Made by a program: the position numbers and the translations under genes. The notes under the pieces are model-generated. The model did not search any database. It saw only the letters and a program-made list of their open reading frames with translations, and was not told where the DNA came from. Below are positions 1 through 6,822 of a DNA stretch of 10,963 nt, in pieces. Numbering within the stretch: the stretch's first letter is position 1; the number at the start of each line of letters is the position of its first letter. Origin of the DNA: CAYLNH01 sp964384625 (GTDB taxonomy: Bacteria; Verrucomicrobiota; Lentisphaeria; JABSQK01); the NCBI GenBank assembly GCA_964384625.1, contig CAYLNH010000249.1, positions 1 to 10,963 on the forward strand. The letters run 5' to 3'.

Positions 1-1
1 G

Positions 2-748
2 TTGGTATGTCTGCCCCGAATAATGCGACGTTATTTCCGCGCCGACCCTAAGGAGGAGAAAAAGAACGAGAAAGTGACGCACGAAGACGAGGAAGAAGAG
101 CGGGCAAATGACGGCGACCCTTGGGGCGACGGTGACGGCGACCCTTGGGGCGACGGTAATACATGGGGCTCGTCAGCCTGGGATGCGGCTCCGCGCCCCA
201 TAACGCTGCAAGCCAGGAACATCTCATTGATGGACACTATCGATCGTATCTGCCATGCCGCCAACTGGCACTATAGGCTCGATGTTGACGGCGTCACCAT
301 CGCAACCGACACCGCCAGTCCCGAAGTCTTTGACACGAAGTATTGCGTCCTCGACCACAGACCCGATCTGCAGTCTCCCGAGGCATGCCGCAAGTACCTG
401 CTGCAACAGCTCGTGTCTCCGGACTCTCGTTTCACGTTCCCGATCAATGCCTTGGGCGTACAAGCCGGCATCGCACAGGGCCCCAAACCGTATCTTCTCG
501 CCATCCGCGCCCACGGGGTCGATGAAACCCTTCCCGGCTGCCAGGAGCAGATGATCTGGTGGCCGCCGGCAAGCAAGCTGCACATGGCGGTCTACTTCAA
601 GAAAGTCGCCGTCATCAAGTTCCTGCTGAAGTCCGGCATGGACGTGAACGTGAAAGACCCGAACGGCTGCACGCCGCTCGACTGGGCCCAGACCGACGAG
701 ATCCGGGAGTTGTTGCGCAAGCACGGCGGAAAGCCGTCCGGCAAGTGA
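2..748 (+). CDS. STN-like / ankyrin-repeat protein, possibly 5'-partial
   Basis: I do not recognise a named family. The frame is open from the window edge. TTG at 2 and ATG at 23 are possible starts, but neither has a convincing ribosome site, so the gene may begin upstream. An AAGGAGG at 50-56 lies too far from the next in-frame GTG (74) to decide a start. From TTG 2: residues 15-36 are highly charged; 37-60 are Asp/Gly/Trp-rich with two DGDPWGDG units; 66-101 (PITLQARNISLMDTID then CHAANWHYRLDVDGVTIA) resemble a secretin/TonB short N-terminal (STN) domain; about 191-241 read as an ankyrin repeat (LHMAV, VIKFLLKSGMDVNVKD, GCTPLDWA, EIRELLRKHGG). No signal peptide is visible in the part seen. 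STN plus ankyrin suggests a protein-protein interaction role, but the function is unknown. It ends 1 bp before the convergent toxin gene. Confidence 0.7.
   Translation: MVCLPRIMRRYFRADPKEEKKNEKVTHEDEEEERANDGDPWGDGDGDPWGDGNTWGSSAWDAAPRPITLQARNISLMDTIDRICHAANWHYRLDVDGVTIATDTASPEVFDTKYCVLDHRPDLQSPEACRKYLLQQLVSPDSRFTFPINALGVQAGIAQGPKPYLLAIRAHGVDETLPGCQEQMIWWPPASKLHMAVYFKKVAVIKFLLKSGMDVNVKDPNGCTPLDWAQTDEIRELLRKHGGKPSGK
110..157 (+). repeat. Two perfect 24-bp tandem copies inside gene 1
   Basis: Positions 110-133 and 134-157 are identical 24-mers, each encoding DGDPWGDG. A degenerate third unit follows (NTWGSS). The unit is a multiple of three, so the frame is kept. This is a coding minisatellite forming an acidic Trp/Gly-rich linker between the charged N-terminus and the STN-like segment. 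Confidence 0.9.
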
Positions 749-749
749 C

Positions 750-1091
750 TCAGTTGCGGTTGGAGGCAATACAGCCGACCGCGATCCCAAGCGCTCGACA
801 TACCTCCCGCATCTTGCGGGAGGATACACTCCCCAGCCGCCGCTTCAGCTTCGCCTTGTCCACCGTCTGCACATGATCAAGGTTGATCGCCGACTCGTGC
901 TTCAGCCCTTCGCTGATGCCAACAATCACTTCGCTTGGGGCTCCGCGGATCGTCGATGTGATCGGCGCCACCATGACGGTGTGCAACAACGGAATCACCT
1001 CCGGCCTGGTCAGAACGACGACGGGCCGTTGTTTGTCCGGACGCCCGAACGCGTACATCCAGATTTCTCCGCGCTCTATTCGGGAGGCCAT
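750..1091 (-). CDS. mazF: MazF/PemK-type mRNA interferase toxin
   Basis: 113-residue protein of the usual MazF/PemK length, a sequence-specific endoribonuclease fold that cleaves mRNA when its antitoxin is lost. Visible family features are the N-terminal RGEIW (residues 7-11), the QRPVVVLT strand (21-28), MVAPITSTI (40-48), and the SAINLDHVQTV segment (67-77). By comparison with the B. subtilis enzyme, Arg22 (of RPVVV) and Thr45 (of APITS) are the expected catalytic pair; both are present, so the toxin looks active. ATG at 1089-1091 lies inside the antitoxin gene, giving a 16-bp overlap and likely translational coupling. The gene ends 1 bp from the convergent upstream gene, so read-through from either side would make antisense RNA. 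A 9-bp-stem hairpin lies within its 3' part (803-823). Confidence 0.9.
   Translation of the reverse strand: MASRIERGEIWMYAFGRPDKQRPVVVLTRPEVIPLLHTVMVAPITSTIRGAPSEVIVGISEGLKHESAINLDHVQTVDKAKLKRRLGSVSSRKMREVCRALGIAVGCIASNRN
803..823. other. Perfect 9-bp inverted repeat in the mazF 3' end
   Basis: CCTCCCGCA (803-811) and TGCGGGAGG (815-823) pair perfectly around a 3-base loop. It sits 54 bp past the stop of the plus-strand gene, inside the toxin coding sequence. There is no T-run on either side, so an intrinsic terminator is not supported. It could slow polymerase coming from the convergent gene or affect toxin mRNA, or be chance in GC-rich coding DNA. Confidence 0.4.
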
Positions 1092-1309
1092 TCGCCCTCC
1101 TCATCCCAGCCACTCAACTCCTCTCGGGCCTCGTCGGCATCGCCATAGGCGGCCTGGTACTGGGCCGCGATTGACTCGCTTTGCTGACGCCGAAGGTACT
1201 CCTTCGCCGCCCGCCGCAGAACTGCGGAGCGACCGTCACGCTGGACTTCTTCGTTTGCATCCAGCGCCGCCAGCAGCCTTTCGTCGATGGTGATCTGTAT
1301 GGTCTTCAT
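1076..1309 (-). CDS. mazE: Ribbon-helix-helix antitoxin of the MazEF-type pair
   Basis: 77-residue protein. The N-terminus, MKTIQITIDERLLAALDANE then GRSAVLRRAAKEYLRRQ (to about residue 42), is a ribbon-helix-helix DNA-binding domain: a short beta strand, then two helices with the GRS turn. The acidic, Trp-rich tail (GWDEEGEWPPE, 67-77) is typical of the disordered part of antitoxins that occupies the MazF active-site groove. It precedes and overlaps the toxin gene by 16 bp, the standard antitoxin-first order. By family knowledge the antitoxin-toxin complex represses its own promoter; an 8-bp palindrome lies 12 bp upstream of the start. The symbol is by function: the DNA-binding fold is RHH (CopG/MazE-mt-like), not the AbrB-like fold of E. 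coli MazE. The ribosome site is weak (GGTG). Confidence 0.85.
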   Translation of the reverse strand: MKTIQITIDERLLAALDANEEVQRDGRSAVLRRAAKEYLRRQQSESIAAQYQAAYGDADEAREELSGWDEEGEWPPE

Positions 1310-1320
1310 GTTGACACCAT

Positions 1321-1328
1321 ATAGCTAT
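1321..1328. promoter_or_regulatory. Candidate operator of the toxin-antitoxin pair
   Basis: ATAGCTAT is a perfect 8-bp palindrome 12 bp upstream of the antitoxin ATG, within an AT-rich patch (1319-1345) in otherwise GC-rich DNA. RHH antitoxins bind short palindromes over their own promoter. No convincing -35/-10 pair on the minus strand could be fixed, so this is a location-based inference. Confidence 0.35.
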
Positions 1329-1412
1329 TCATTTGTATATCAAGCACGTTGCGCGGCTAATTCCGCCCCATCCTCCCTCCGGAACTGAGCCCAAAACAGG
1401 CCAAAATACCAC

Positions 1413-1426
1413 ATAATCCGGATTAT
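1413..1426. promoter_or_regulatory. 14-bp perfect palindrome, candidate operator of the GntR/LacI regulator
   Basis: ATAATCCGGATTAT reads the same on both strands. It lies 14 bp upstream of the proposed -35 box of the prepilin/glycosidase operon, in the 192-bp space between the divergent antitoxin and prepilin genes. Dimeric GntR-type winged-helix proteins such as B. subtilis AraR bind palindromes of about this size, and this operon encodes an AraR-type regulator as its second gene. Autoregulation through this site is inference. Confidence 0.45.
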
Positions 1427-1440
1427 CTCACGTCTTTCCC

Positions 1441-1469
1441 TTGAATTATGGTTGATTATGGGCTATTCT
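1441..1469 (+). promoter_or_regulatory. Sigma-70-like promoter of the prepilin/glycoside hydrolase operon
   Basis: TTGAAT (1441-1446), a 17-bp spacer, then TATTCT (1464-1469). Each box matches 4 of 6 consensus bases. Transcription would start near 1476, leaving about 26 bases before the ATG at 1502, which includes the GAGGTG ribosome site (1491-1496). No other promoter is evident before the later genes of the run. Confidence 0.5.
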
Positions 1470-1501
1470 TGAGCATTGAACCAAGAACGCCGAGGTGTGC
1501 T

Positions 1502-2242
1502 ATGACCCGATCGCTCACACGATTCACGCTCATCGAACTGCTCGTCGTCGTCGCGATTATCGCCGTCCTGGCGGCCATGCTGTTGCCGGTACTGAGCCAA
1601 GCCCGGGAGAGCGCCAATCACGCGGCCTGCATCAACAATCAGCGCCAGACGCATATGGGGGTGGTGATGTTCAGCGAAGAACACGACCAGTACTTCCCTC
1701 TGGGCACACATGAAGATGCTCACCCGATGTTCAACTACCAGGTTGTCCGCGGCCGCGCCCGAATGTACGACGACAAGTACTGGGTGGCGCCGGCCAACGC
1801 TGGTCGCTGCGGGCCGCTCTTGATCTGCCCGTCCGATGGCGCCACCAATCCGTCGCCCGACGCAAACTCTCAGATGATCAACGGCAAGTTCTGGCCGGGC
1901 ACCGGCTCCTATACCGTCAATGGCCGCTGGATGGTCCGTCATCGCGGCGCTGCCGAAACGGAGCGCCGGGTCAAGCAAACGGATCTGGCCAAACCTGAAC
2001 GGACCTTCATGTTTGCCGACGTGAAATGGGACTTCCAGTGGCAGCATTATTCGGTCAACCCGATCTGGTACAACGATTCCACGGGCAATCGCGAGTGGTA
2101 TAGCCGTTCGAACTGGTACATCACCGGCCGCCATCGCGGCAAAGCTGCAGTCGTCTTTGGCGACAACCACGTTGCTAACGTTGACGGGCCGGAATACCTG
2201 TCGGATCCCGAGAAGGATGAACTCCTGCAACGTCCGAGGTAG
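1502..2242 (+). CDS. Prepilin-type pseudopilin-like protein (H-x9-D[G/N] family)
   Basis: 246 residues. A short positive leader (MTRSLTR) is followed by FTLIELLVVVAIIAVLAAM, a type IV prepilin/type II secretion pseudopilin N-terminus. Prepilin peptidase should cut before Phe8 and methylate it; Glu at mature position 5 is present. The rest follows the DUF1559/H-x9-DG pattern common in Planctomycetes and Lentisphaerae: a C-x-N-N-Q-R-Q turn, a MFSEEHDQYFPLG stretch, paired Cys around CGPLLICPSDG, then RHRGKAAVVFGDNHV, where the usual DG is DN. ATG 1502 is chosen because GAGGTG lies 5 bases upstream and the in-frame GTG/ATG at 1448 falls inside the promoter and puts a long acidic extension before the leader. 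It is probably first in the operon; the regulator starts 33 bp later. Its role in pilus, secretion or surface binding is not established. Confidence 0.88.
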   Translation: MTRSLTRFTLIELLVVVAIIAVLAAMLLPVLSQARESANHAACINNQRQTHMGVVMFSEEHDQYFPLGTHEDAHPMFNYQVVRGRARMYDDKYWVAPANAGRCGPLLICPSDGATNPSPDANSQMINGKFWPGTGSYTVNGRWMVRHRGAAETERRVKQTDLAKPERTFMFADVKWDFQWQHYSVNPIWYNDSTGNREWYSRSNWYITGRHRGKAAVVFGDNHVANVDGPEYLSDPEKDELLQRPR

Positions 2243-2275
2243 AAACAGCGGTCAGCGTTGATGAAGAGGAAGTAG

Positions 2276-3415
2276 ATGAAACGAGATTTGATCATCGACC
2301 AGGCATACGACGAGATCCGCTCCTGGATTGCCGGCGGCAAGCTTGAGCCGGGCATGCGGCTGCCGTCCGAACGTCAACTGGCAGAGCGCCTGGGCGTCAG
2401 CCGGTTTTCTGTGCGCGAGGCGTTGACGCGATTGACGGACGAGGGCTTGCTGAAGAACCGGTCGGCGCGCATCCGCGTTGTGGCGCAGCAGTCGCAGGCG
2501 GCCGCCCGCGGCCCGGGGTTGCTGGCGAACACGGTCTGTGTGCTGGCGCAGTCGACGTCACGGCCGGCGGCCGAACGTCAACCCGGCTGGTCCGACCGCG
2601 TCCTGCTGGGCGTGCTGGAAGGCATCGAAGCGCGCAATACGAATGTGCTGATCATCCATCGCGCGCTGTGGCTCGAGTCCGTCCGGCGGTTCACGGCTGA
2701 TCGGCCGCTGGGCGTGCTGGTTCCGGAGACGCTCGAAACGAAATCCGAACTGCGGACACTGCTGGGCCGGATCCATCGAGCCGGCATCCCAGTGGTGGTC
2801 TACGGCGACACCGGATTCGACGACCTGGATCAGGTGCTGTCGGATCATGAACGCGGAGCCTTTGCATTAACGAACTGGCTGATCGCCCGCGGCCGCAAGC
2901 GCATCGCCCAGCTCTGGAGCTGCTCGCCGGACCTCCTGTGGCGCCGCCGGCGGCGCGCCGGCTACGAACGCGCGATGGCTGAGGCCGGACTGGAGCCGTT
3001 GCCGGCGATTCCCATGCCGGCCTTTCCCCAGGAGACCTGGAAGCGCGACCGCTTCAACGGAGCCGCCCGCGTCATCGCCGGCCACCTCGCCGAGCACCTG
3101 ACCGCCGCCGAGCCGGTCGATGCGTTGATGCTCGCATCCGACCGCGAGGTCTTCGGTGTTGCCGCCGCCTGTCGCTTGTTCGGCAAGAAACCGAATGACG
3201 ACGTGCTCCTGGTCGGCTACGACAACTACTGGGAGGATTGCGAAGAACGCAAGCTGGAGTCGGCCGGCCCCCTGGCCACCGCTGATAAGTGCAACGCTGT
3301 GATCGGCGAGGAAATGGTCGCACTGTTGATGGATCGTATCGACGGCAAGCTGCCGGATGCACCGCAAACCCGGGTCATCCCACCCGAAGTTATGATACTC
3401 GGAGACGAAGAATGA
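2276..3415 (+). CDS. AraR-type transcriptional regulator: GntR winged helix plus LacI-like sugar-sensing domain
   Basis: 379 residues. Residues about 5-70 form a GntR winged helix-turn-helix (AYDEIRSWIAGGKLEPGMRL, then PSERQLAERLGVSRFSVREA, LTRLTDEGLLKNRSARIRVV). Residues about 84-375 match the LacI/GalR periplasmic-binding-like sensor: VLLGVLEGIEARNTNVLI, LSDHERGAFALTNWLIARGR, RRAGYERAMAEAGL, VDALMLASDREVFGVAA, DDVLLVGYDNYW. This chimera is the architecture of B. subtilis AraR, where a sugar releases the repressor from a palindrome. Start ATG 2276 has GAGGAA (2266-2271) upstream. Its stop overlaps the next start (ATGA at 3412-3415), so it is co-translated with prepilin 2. The neighbours suggest the ligand is a sugar from the glycan attacked by the downstream hydrolases; the ligand itself cannot be read from sequence. 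Confidence 0.9.
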   Translation: MKRDLIIDQAYDEIRSWIAGGKLEPGMRLPSERQLAERLGVSRFSVREALTRLTDEGLLKNRSARIRVVAQQSQAAARGPGLLANTVCVLAQSTSRPAAERQPGWSDRVLLGVLEGIEARNTNVLIIHRALWLESVRRFTADRPLGVLVPETLETKSELRTLLGRIHRAGIPVVVYGDTGFDDLDQVLSDHERGAFALTNWLIARGRKRIAQLWSCSPDLLWRRRRRAGYERAMAEAGLEPLPAIPMPAFPQETWKRDRFNGAARVIAGHLAEHLTAAEPVDALMLASDREVFGVAAACRLFGKKPNDDVLLVGYDNYWEDCEERKLESAGPLATADKCNAVIGEEMVALLMDRIDGKLPDAPQTRVIPPEVMILGDEE

Positions 3416-4164
3416 AGCGCTCGACGTTCACCTTGATCGAGTTGCTCGTGGTGATTGCGATCATCGCGATCCTGGCTGCCATGTTGCTGCCGGTGCTGTC
3501 GCAGGCGAAGGACGCCGCCTACAAAGCCACCTGCATGTCGAACCAGAAACAGATCTAGATGGCGTACTCGATGTATTCCGAAGAAAACGAGCGATGGATG
3601 ATCGGCAGCGACGCCAACTTTTACTATGACTGGTTCGACTACTCCAGCGTACCCTTCAACTGGCCGTTCGGCGGCTGCGGTCGACGGCTGGAGCCATACA
3701 TCGGCACGCCGGATGTATGGTTCTGTCCGCGGCACCCGGGCGATAACCGGCAGATCACCCTGGACTCCATCGGCAAGCCGTTGCCGCTGCCGTGGGCCGA
3801 CTACGGCACCGGCAAATTGTCCTACATGGTGCCGCAGTTCTCCGCCATGGACTTCTGGGTCACACCATTGCGCGATCCACTGCCGCAACCCAGCCAGGTG
3901 GCCTTTCAAAAGGACGCCCTGCACAACGATTTTCTGACCAAGGTCTACACTGGCACCGGCATCAAAACACCGTTGCTGGTGGATGCGTTCATCTACGCCG
4001 GCCGCGTACCGGCGAGTTGGGGCAACTTCCATCGGCGCGGCTGTGTTTTCACCCGGCGCGCCGGCTCCACCGATTTCTACAAGTTCGACGGTTTTCCGCT
4101 GCCGGAAACCGGTTCCGGCAAAGCAACCGTTGAACAGATCTGGCAGAACATGGCCACTCCGTAG
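3412..4164 (+). pseudogene. Second prepilin-like gene, interrupted by an in-frame TAG
   Basis: ATG 3412 overlaps the regulator stop and has GGAG (3401-3404) 7 bases upstream. Codons 1-48 give a textbook prepilin leader (MKRST, then FTLIELLVVIAIIAILAAM and LLPVLSQAK), a Cys turn and SNQKQI. TAG at 3556-3558 then stops translation. The same frame continues open for 201 codons (MAYSMYSEENERWMIG onward) to TAG 4162-4164, making a 250-codon gene of normal length if the amber codon is read. Aligned to the first prepilin (RQT-H-MGVVMFSEEH), the TAG falls exactly at the His codon. The C-terminal H-x9-DG motif is degenerate (HRRGC, then FTRRAG). No ribosome site precedes the ATG directly after the TAG, and a restart would lack the leader. 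Most likely a recent nonsense mutation or sequencing error; suppression is possible but unproven. Confidence 0.8.
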
Positions 4165-4178
4165 GACCAGCCGCAGTT

Positions 4179-4200
4179 CCGGCATGGGGATGCCGGCATC
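4179..4200. other. Overlapping hairpin and 12-bp palindrome between prepilin 2 and the GH-A gene
   Basis: CCGGCAT (4179-4185) pairs with ATGCCGG (4190-4196) around GGGG, and GATGCCGGCATC (4189-4200) is a separate perfect palindrome using some of the same bases. Both lie in the 69-bp gap before the GH-A start. No T-run follows, so it is not a clear terminator. It could be an mRNA processing or partial-attenuation structure, or a second regulator site. Confidence 0.4.
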
Positions 4201-4233
4201 ACATAGCACTCCGGGAGATCACAGGAGATAACT

Positions 4234-6822
4234 GTGAAACGAATGAAGTATTCCGGCACCCGCCCGCAACCTGTTCCTGAGAAATCCGGCAACATCCGGC
4301 CGCTGCTGTTGGCGGCAAGCGCCGTGACGGCGTTCTGTCTGGTCCTGGTTATTGCCTGCAGGAGCCCCGCGCCGCCCGCTCGCACGGAACAACAGACCGT
4401 GACAGAAAAGACCGAGATGCCCGCTCCCGCCGATCCGCGACCAGCACTGAACACTGCCGTGCAACAGTCCCTGGCATTGCCCACGTGGCGTATTTCTGCT
4501 CCCGGCAAACCGGCGCCCGGCAAGCCCTGGACCACTGTCTACGACGACAGCACGTGGGCCGAGCGCCGACTGCCGTGGGACTGGACCCGAAAAACGCTGA
4601 GTAACAATCCGAAGCAGAAGCCCGCCAATTATGCCGACGCCAGCAATTGGGGCGGCATGCGAACCGGGCTGCGGTCGCTGTGGTTTCGGGTCCCTTTCGA
4701 CCTGCCCGAGAATCTGCGCGACCAGGAACTCATCCTTGATCTCGGCGGCATCGGCGATCGCGATATCACCTTCGTTAACGGCCGGGAAGTGGGCCGCACG
4801 AACAACCCGTTTGTCAGCCGCGCCTACCGCCTTCCCAAGGACCTCCTGAAGCCGACCGGCAATGTGATCGCCGTCTACGTTCGACACGACGCGCCACCCG
4901 TGCAGTTGGCGCATTACCATCGCTACTGGGGGCACTCCGAGCTCGGCTGGTTCTGGCCCGGCGGGATCTATGAACAGGCGCCGCGCCTGCGACCAGTGTC
5001 AAAGCTTGACCCGAAGGTTCCGGACTTCGTCGGCATGCCGACCGTCGCGGATGTCACGCTGCCGCATCTCAAGAAACGGAAGAAGAACGCCAAACCCGCT
5101 CCACCAGCCGACCTGACTGTCGAACTCACAACGGCAACCGGACGGTTCTTCAATGCCGACGAACGGCAGCTCAAGATCAACGCGGCAGTGAAGCACTCGA
5201 GCGGACAGCAACCCGACACGCTGCGGCTGGAGGTCCTTGACGTCGGCGGGCAGGTCCTGAGCACGACGGACAAGAGAGTTGCATTTGCGGCTGACGGCAC
5301 GGCCAGGACCTCCTTCGCAGTCACGCTGCCCGATCGGGGCTGGTACCGGCTGCAGACAAAGCCAATGCTCAGCGGGAAACACCTGGAATTGAAGCTCGGC
5401 GGCCAACACGAGATCAACTATGCGGTTCTCCCGGCACACCCGATGGAGCGTCGACCTGACAGTGTCTTCGGCATCTGCCAGCCGGCGGCGGTGCCGGAGG
5501 ACGCCTTCCGCGCGATGCAAGCAATCGGCGCCCGCTGGCTGCGCTGGGACGTGGTCTGGGATCACTTCGAACCGGCGAAAGGCAAGTACAACTTTGACCA
5601 CAAACAGGTCGGCGGCGTTGTGAAGCTCTGTAGGAAATACGAAATCGAGATGATGCCGGACTTCACCTATTGCGCCCGATGGGCGGTGCATCCAGACGCC
5701 AAGAAGACCAAGCGCTACTGGATCTTCTCACCGCCGGCAAAGGAAGAGGACTACCGTCGCGCTGTTCGCGACTTTGCCACGCACTTCAAGAACGACATCC
5801 GCGTGTACGAGCTGTGGAACGAGCCGATGCTCAATCATTTTCTCATTCCCGTCGAGGGCATGAACAACGAGAAGACCTACTGGACCAAAATCTTCAAGCC
5901 GGCAGCCGAAGAACTGCGTAAGGTCGATCCGAAAATCAAGATCCTGTATGCCTCGCAGTGGGCCGAACCGTTTGGCGCTGCCCGGAAGAACAGGCAGTTA
6001 ACCGGGTTGTTCGACGGCGCCGCGATTCATCCCTACAGCGCCGACGAGCCGGAGATCGGTCGCTTCGGCGGCATCAGCACGTACACCGTCAACATGGCTG
6101 GACGTAAGGGCAGCGGCTGGAAGAAAGCAGGCGACTTCAGCTGCATGCAGCCGGCCACGACGAAGGCCCTGGAAGTCTGGAACACGGAGACGGGCTGGTT
6201 CCCGTCCGGCGTCAAGGGCGAGCTGGCCGCACTCTCGAGTCGGTTCAATCGCCGGCACGTTGCCAGCTGGATCCCGCGCGCCTATGTCACCTCGGTGTTC
6301 CGCGGCATCAAAAAGTACTTCTACTTCGCGCTGGGCGAACACGTGTTCACCCCGGACTTCAAACAGCCCCTGCCGGCCGCGCTCGCCTACAGCACAACGG
6401 CGCATTTCCTCGACGGCACCCTCCCGGTCGCCATGGTGAAACTGCGCCACGGTCTGCCGGTCTACATCTTCCAGAGCAAGACCGACAGAACGAAGTTCGT
6501 TGCTGTCCTGTGGTCCCGTGGGCAGGACTTCTTTCTCAAGCTTCCGGAAGGGATTCCCGCCCACGATATTCAAGCGCGTCAACAGCGACCGAACAGTGGC
6601 TATATCACGATCACACCCGAAGCCTCATTTCTCACGATCAACGAAGCATCGGGTGACACCGGAACTGTCGTGAGCCGATGTGCAAAGCTGGCAACACATG
6701 CCACCGGTACCGGCGGCGGACTGGATCTCTGGAGGAAATCCGGCGAAGCCAAACCATGGGCCAAACGGATTGCCGAGGCACTGACCGATGAACCAAAGAC
6801 CGAACGGAACAGGAAACCATGA
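4234..6822 (+). CDS. Large lipoprotein with jelly-roll sugar-binding domain and clan GH-A glycoside hydrolase domain
   Basis: 862 residues. GTG 4234 is chosen because AGGAGA (4223-4228) sits 5 bases upstream; ATG 4243 would be too far. An unusually long n-region precedes a hydrophobic core ending in the lipobox LVIAC (Cys42), so the protein should be membrane-anchored outside the cytoplasm. Residues about 65-250 resemble the beta-galactosidase jelly-roll (WAERRLPWDW, LWFRVPFDLPENL, ELILDLGGIGDRDITFVNG). About 290-395 form a beta-sandwich. About 405-690 are a TIM barrel (ARWLRWDVVWDHFEPAKG, YELWNEP, AAIHPYS, WNTETGW). Glu530 of WNEP should be the acid/base and Glu652 of NTETGW the nucleophile. 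A C-terminal beta domain and a charged tail follow. Closest in feel to GH39-like enzymes, but the family and substrate are not certain. Its stop overlaps the next start by ATGA. Confidence 0.85.
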   Translation: MKRMKYSGTRPQPVPEKSGNIRPLLLAASAVTAFCLVLVIACRSPAPPARTEQQTVTEKTEMPAPADPRPALNTAVQQSLALPTWRISAPGKPAPGKPWTTVYDDSTWAERRLPWDWTRKTLSNNPKQKPANYADASNWGGMRTGLRSLWFRVPFDLPENLRDQELILDLGGIGDRDITFVNGREVGRTNNPFVSRAYRLPKDLLKPTGNVIAVYVRHDAPPVQLAHYHRYWGHSELGWFWPGGIYEQAPRLRPVSKLDPKVPDFVGMPTVADVTLPHLKKRKKNAKPAPPADLTVELTTATGRFFNADERQLKINAAVKHSSGQQPDTLRLEVLDVGGQVLSTTDKRVAFAADGTARTSFAVTLPDRGWYRLQTKPMLSGKHLELKLGGQHEINYAVLPAHPMERRPDSVFGICQPAAVPEDAFRAMQAIGARWLRWDVVWDHFEPAKGKYNFDHKQVGGVVKLCRKYEIEMMPDFTYCARWAVHPDAKKTKRYWIFSPPAKEEDYRRAVRDFATHFKNDIRVYELWNEPMLNHFLIPVEGMNNEKTYWTKIFKPAAEELRKVDPKIKILYASQWAEPFGAARKNRQLTGLFDGAAIHPYSADEPEIGRFGGISTYTVNMAGRKGSGWKKAGDFSCMQPATTKALEVWNTETGWFPSGVKGELAALSSRFNRRHVASWIPRAYVTSVFRGIKKYFYFALGEHVFTPDFKQPLPAALAYSTTAHFLDGTLPVAMVKLRHGLPVYIFQSKTDRTKFVAVLWSRGQDFFLKLPEGIPAHDIQARQQRPNSGYITITPEASFLTINEASGDTGTVVSRCAKLATHATGTGGGLDLWRKSGEAKPWAKRIAEALTDEPKTERNRKP

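Noticed and set aside
1448..1501. Upstream start for the first prepilin gene
   Set aside because: It would lie inside the -35/-10 promoter and add 18 residues with an acidic residue before the prepilin leader. ATG 1502 has GAGGTG at the right distance.
3556..3558. Genome-wide reassignment of TAG to an amino acid
   Set aside because: TAG ends at least four other genes here at family-appropriate lengths (antitoxin at 1076, prepilin 1 at 2240, prepilin 2 at 4162, GH13 at 8763), so it is a normal stop codon.
3559..4164. Independent gene starting at the ATG right after the amber codon
   Set aside because: No ribosome site is present, and the product would be a pseudopilin body lacking its leader and membrane helix. 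It is the continuation of the interrupted gene.
3226..4209. Long minus-strand reading frame opposite prepilin 2 and the regulator end
   Set aside because: It mirrors the plus-strand genes, which have clear domains. The translation is low-complexity and matches no family. The same applies to minus-strand frames at 1463-2230, 2867-3367, 4999-5691, 6600-7547 and 7548-8585.
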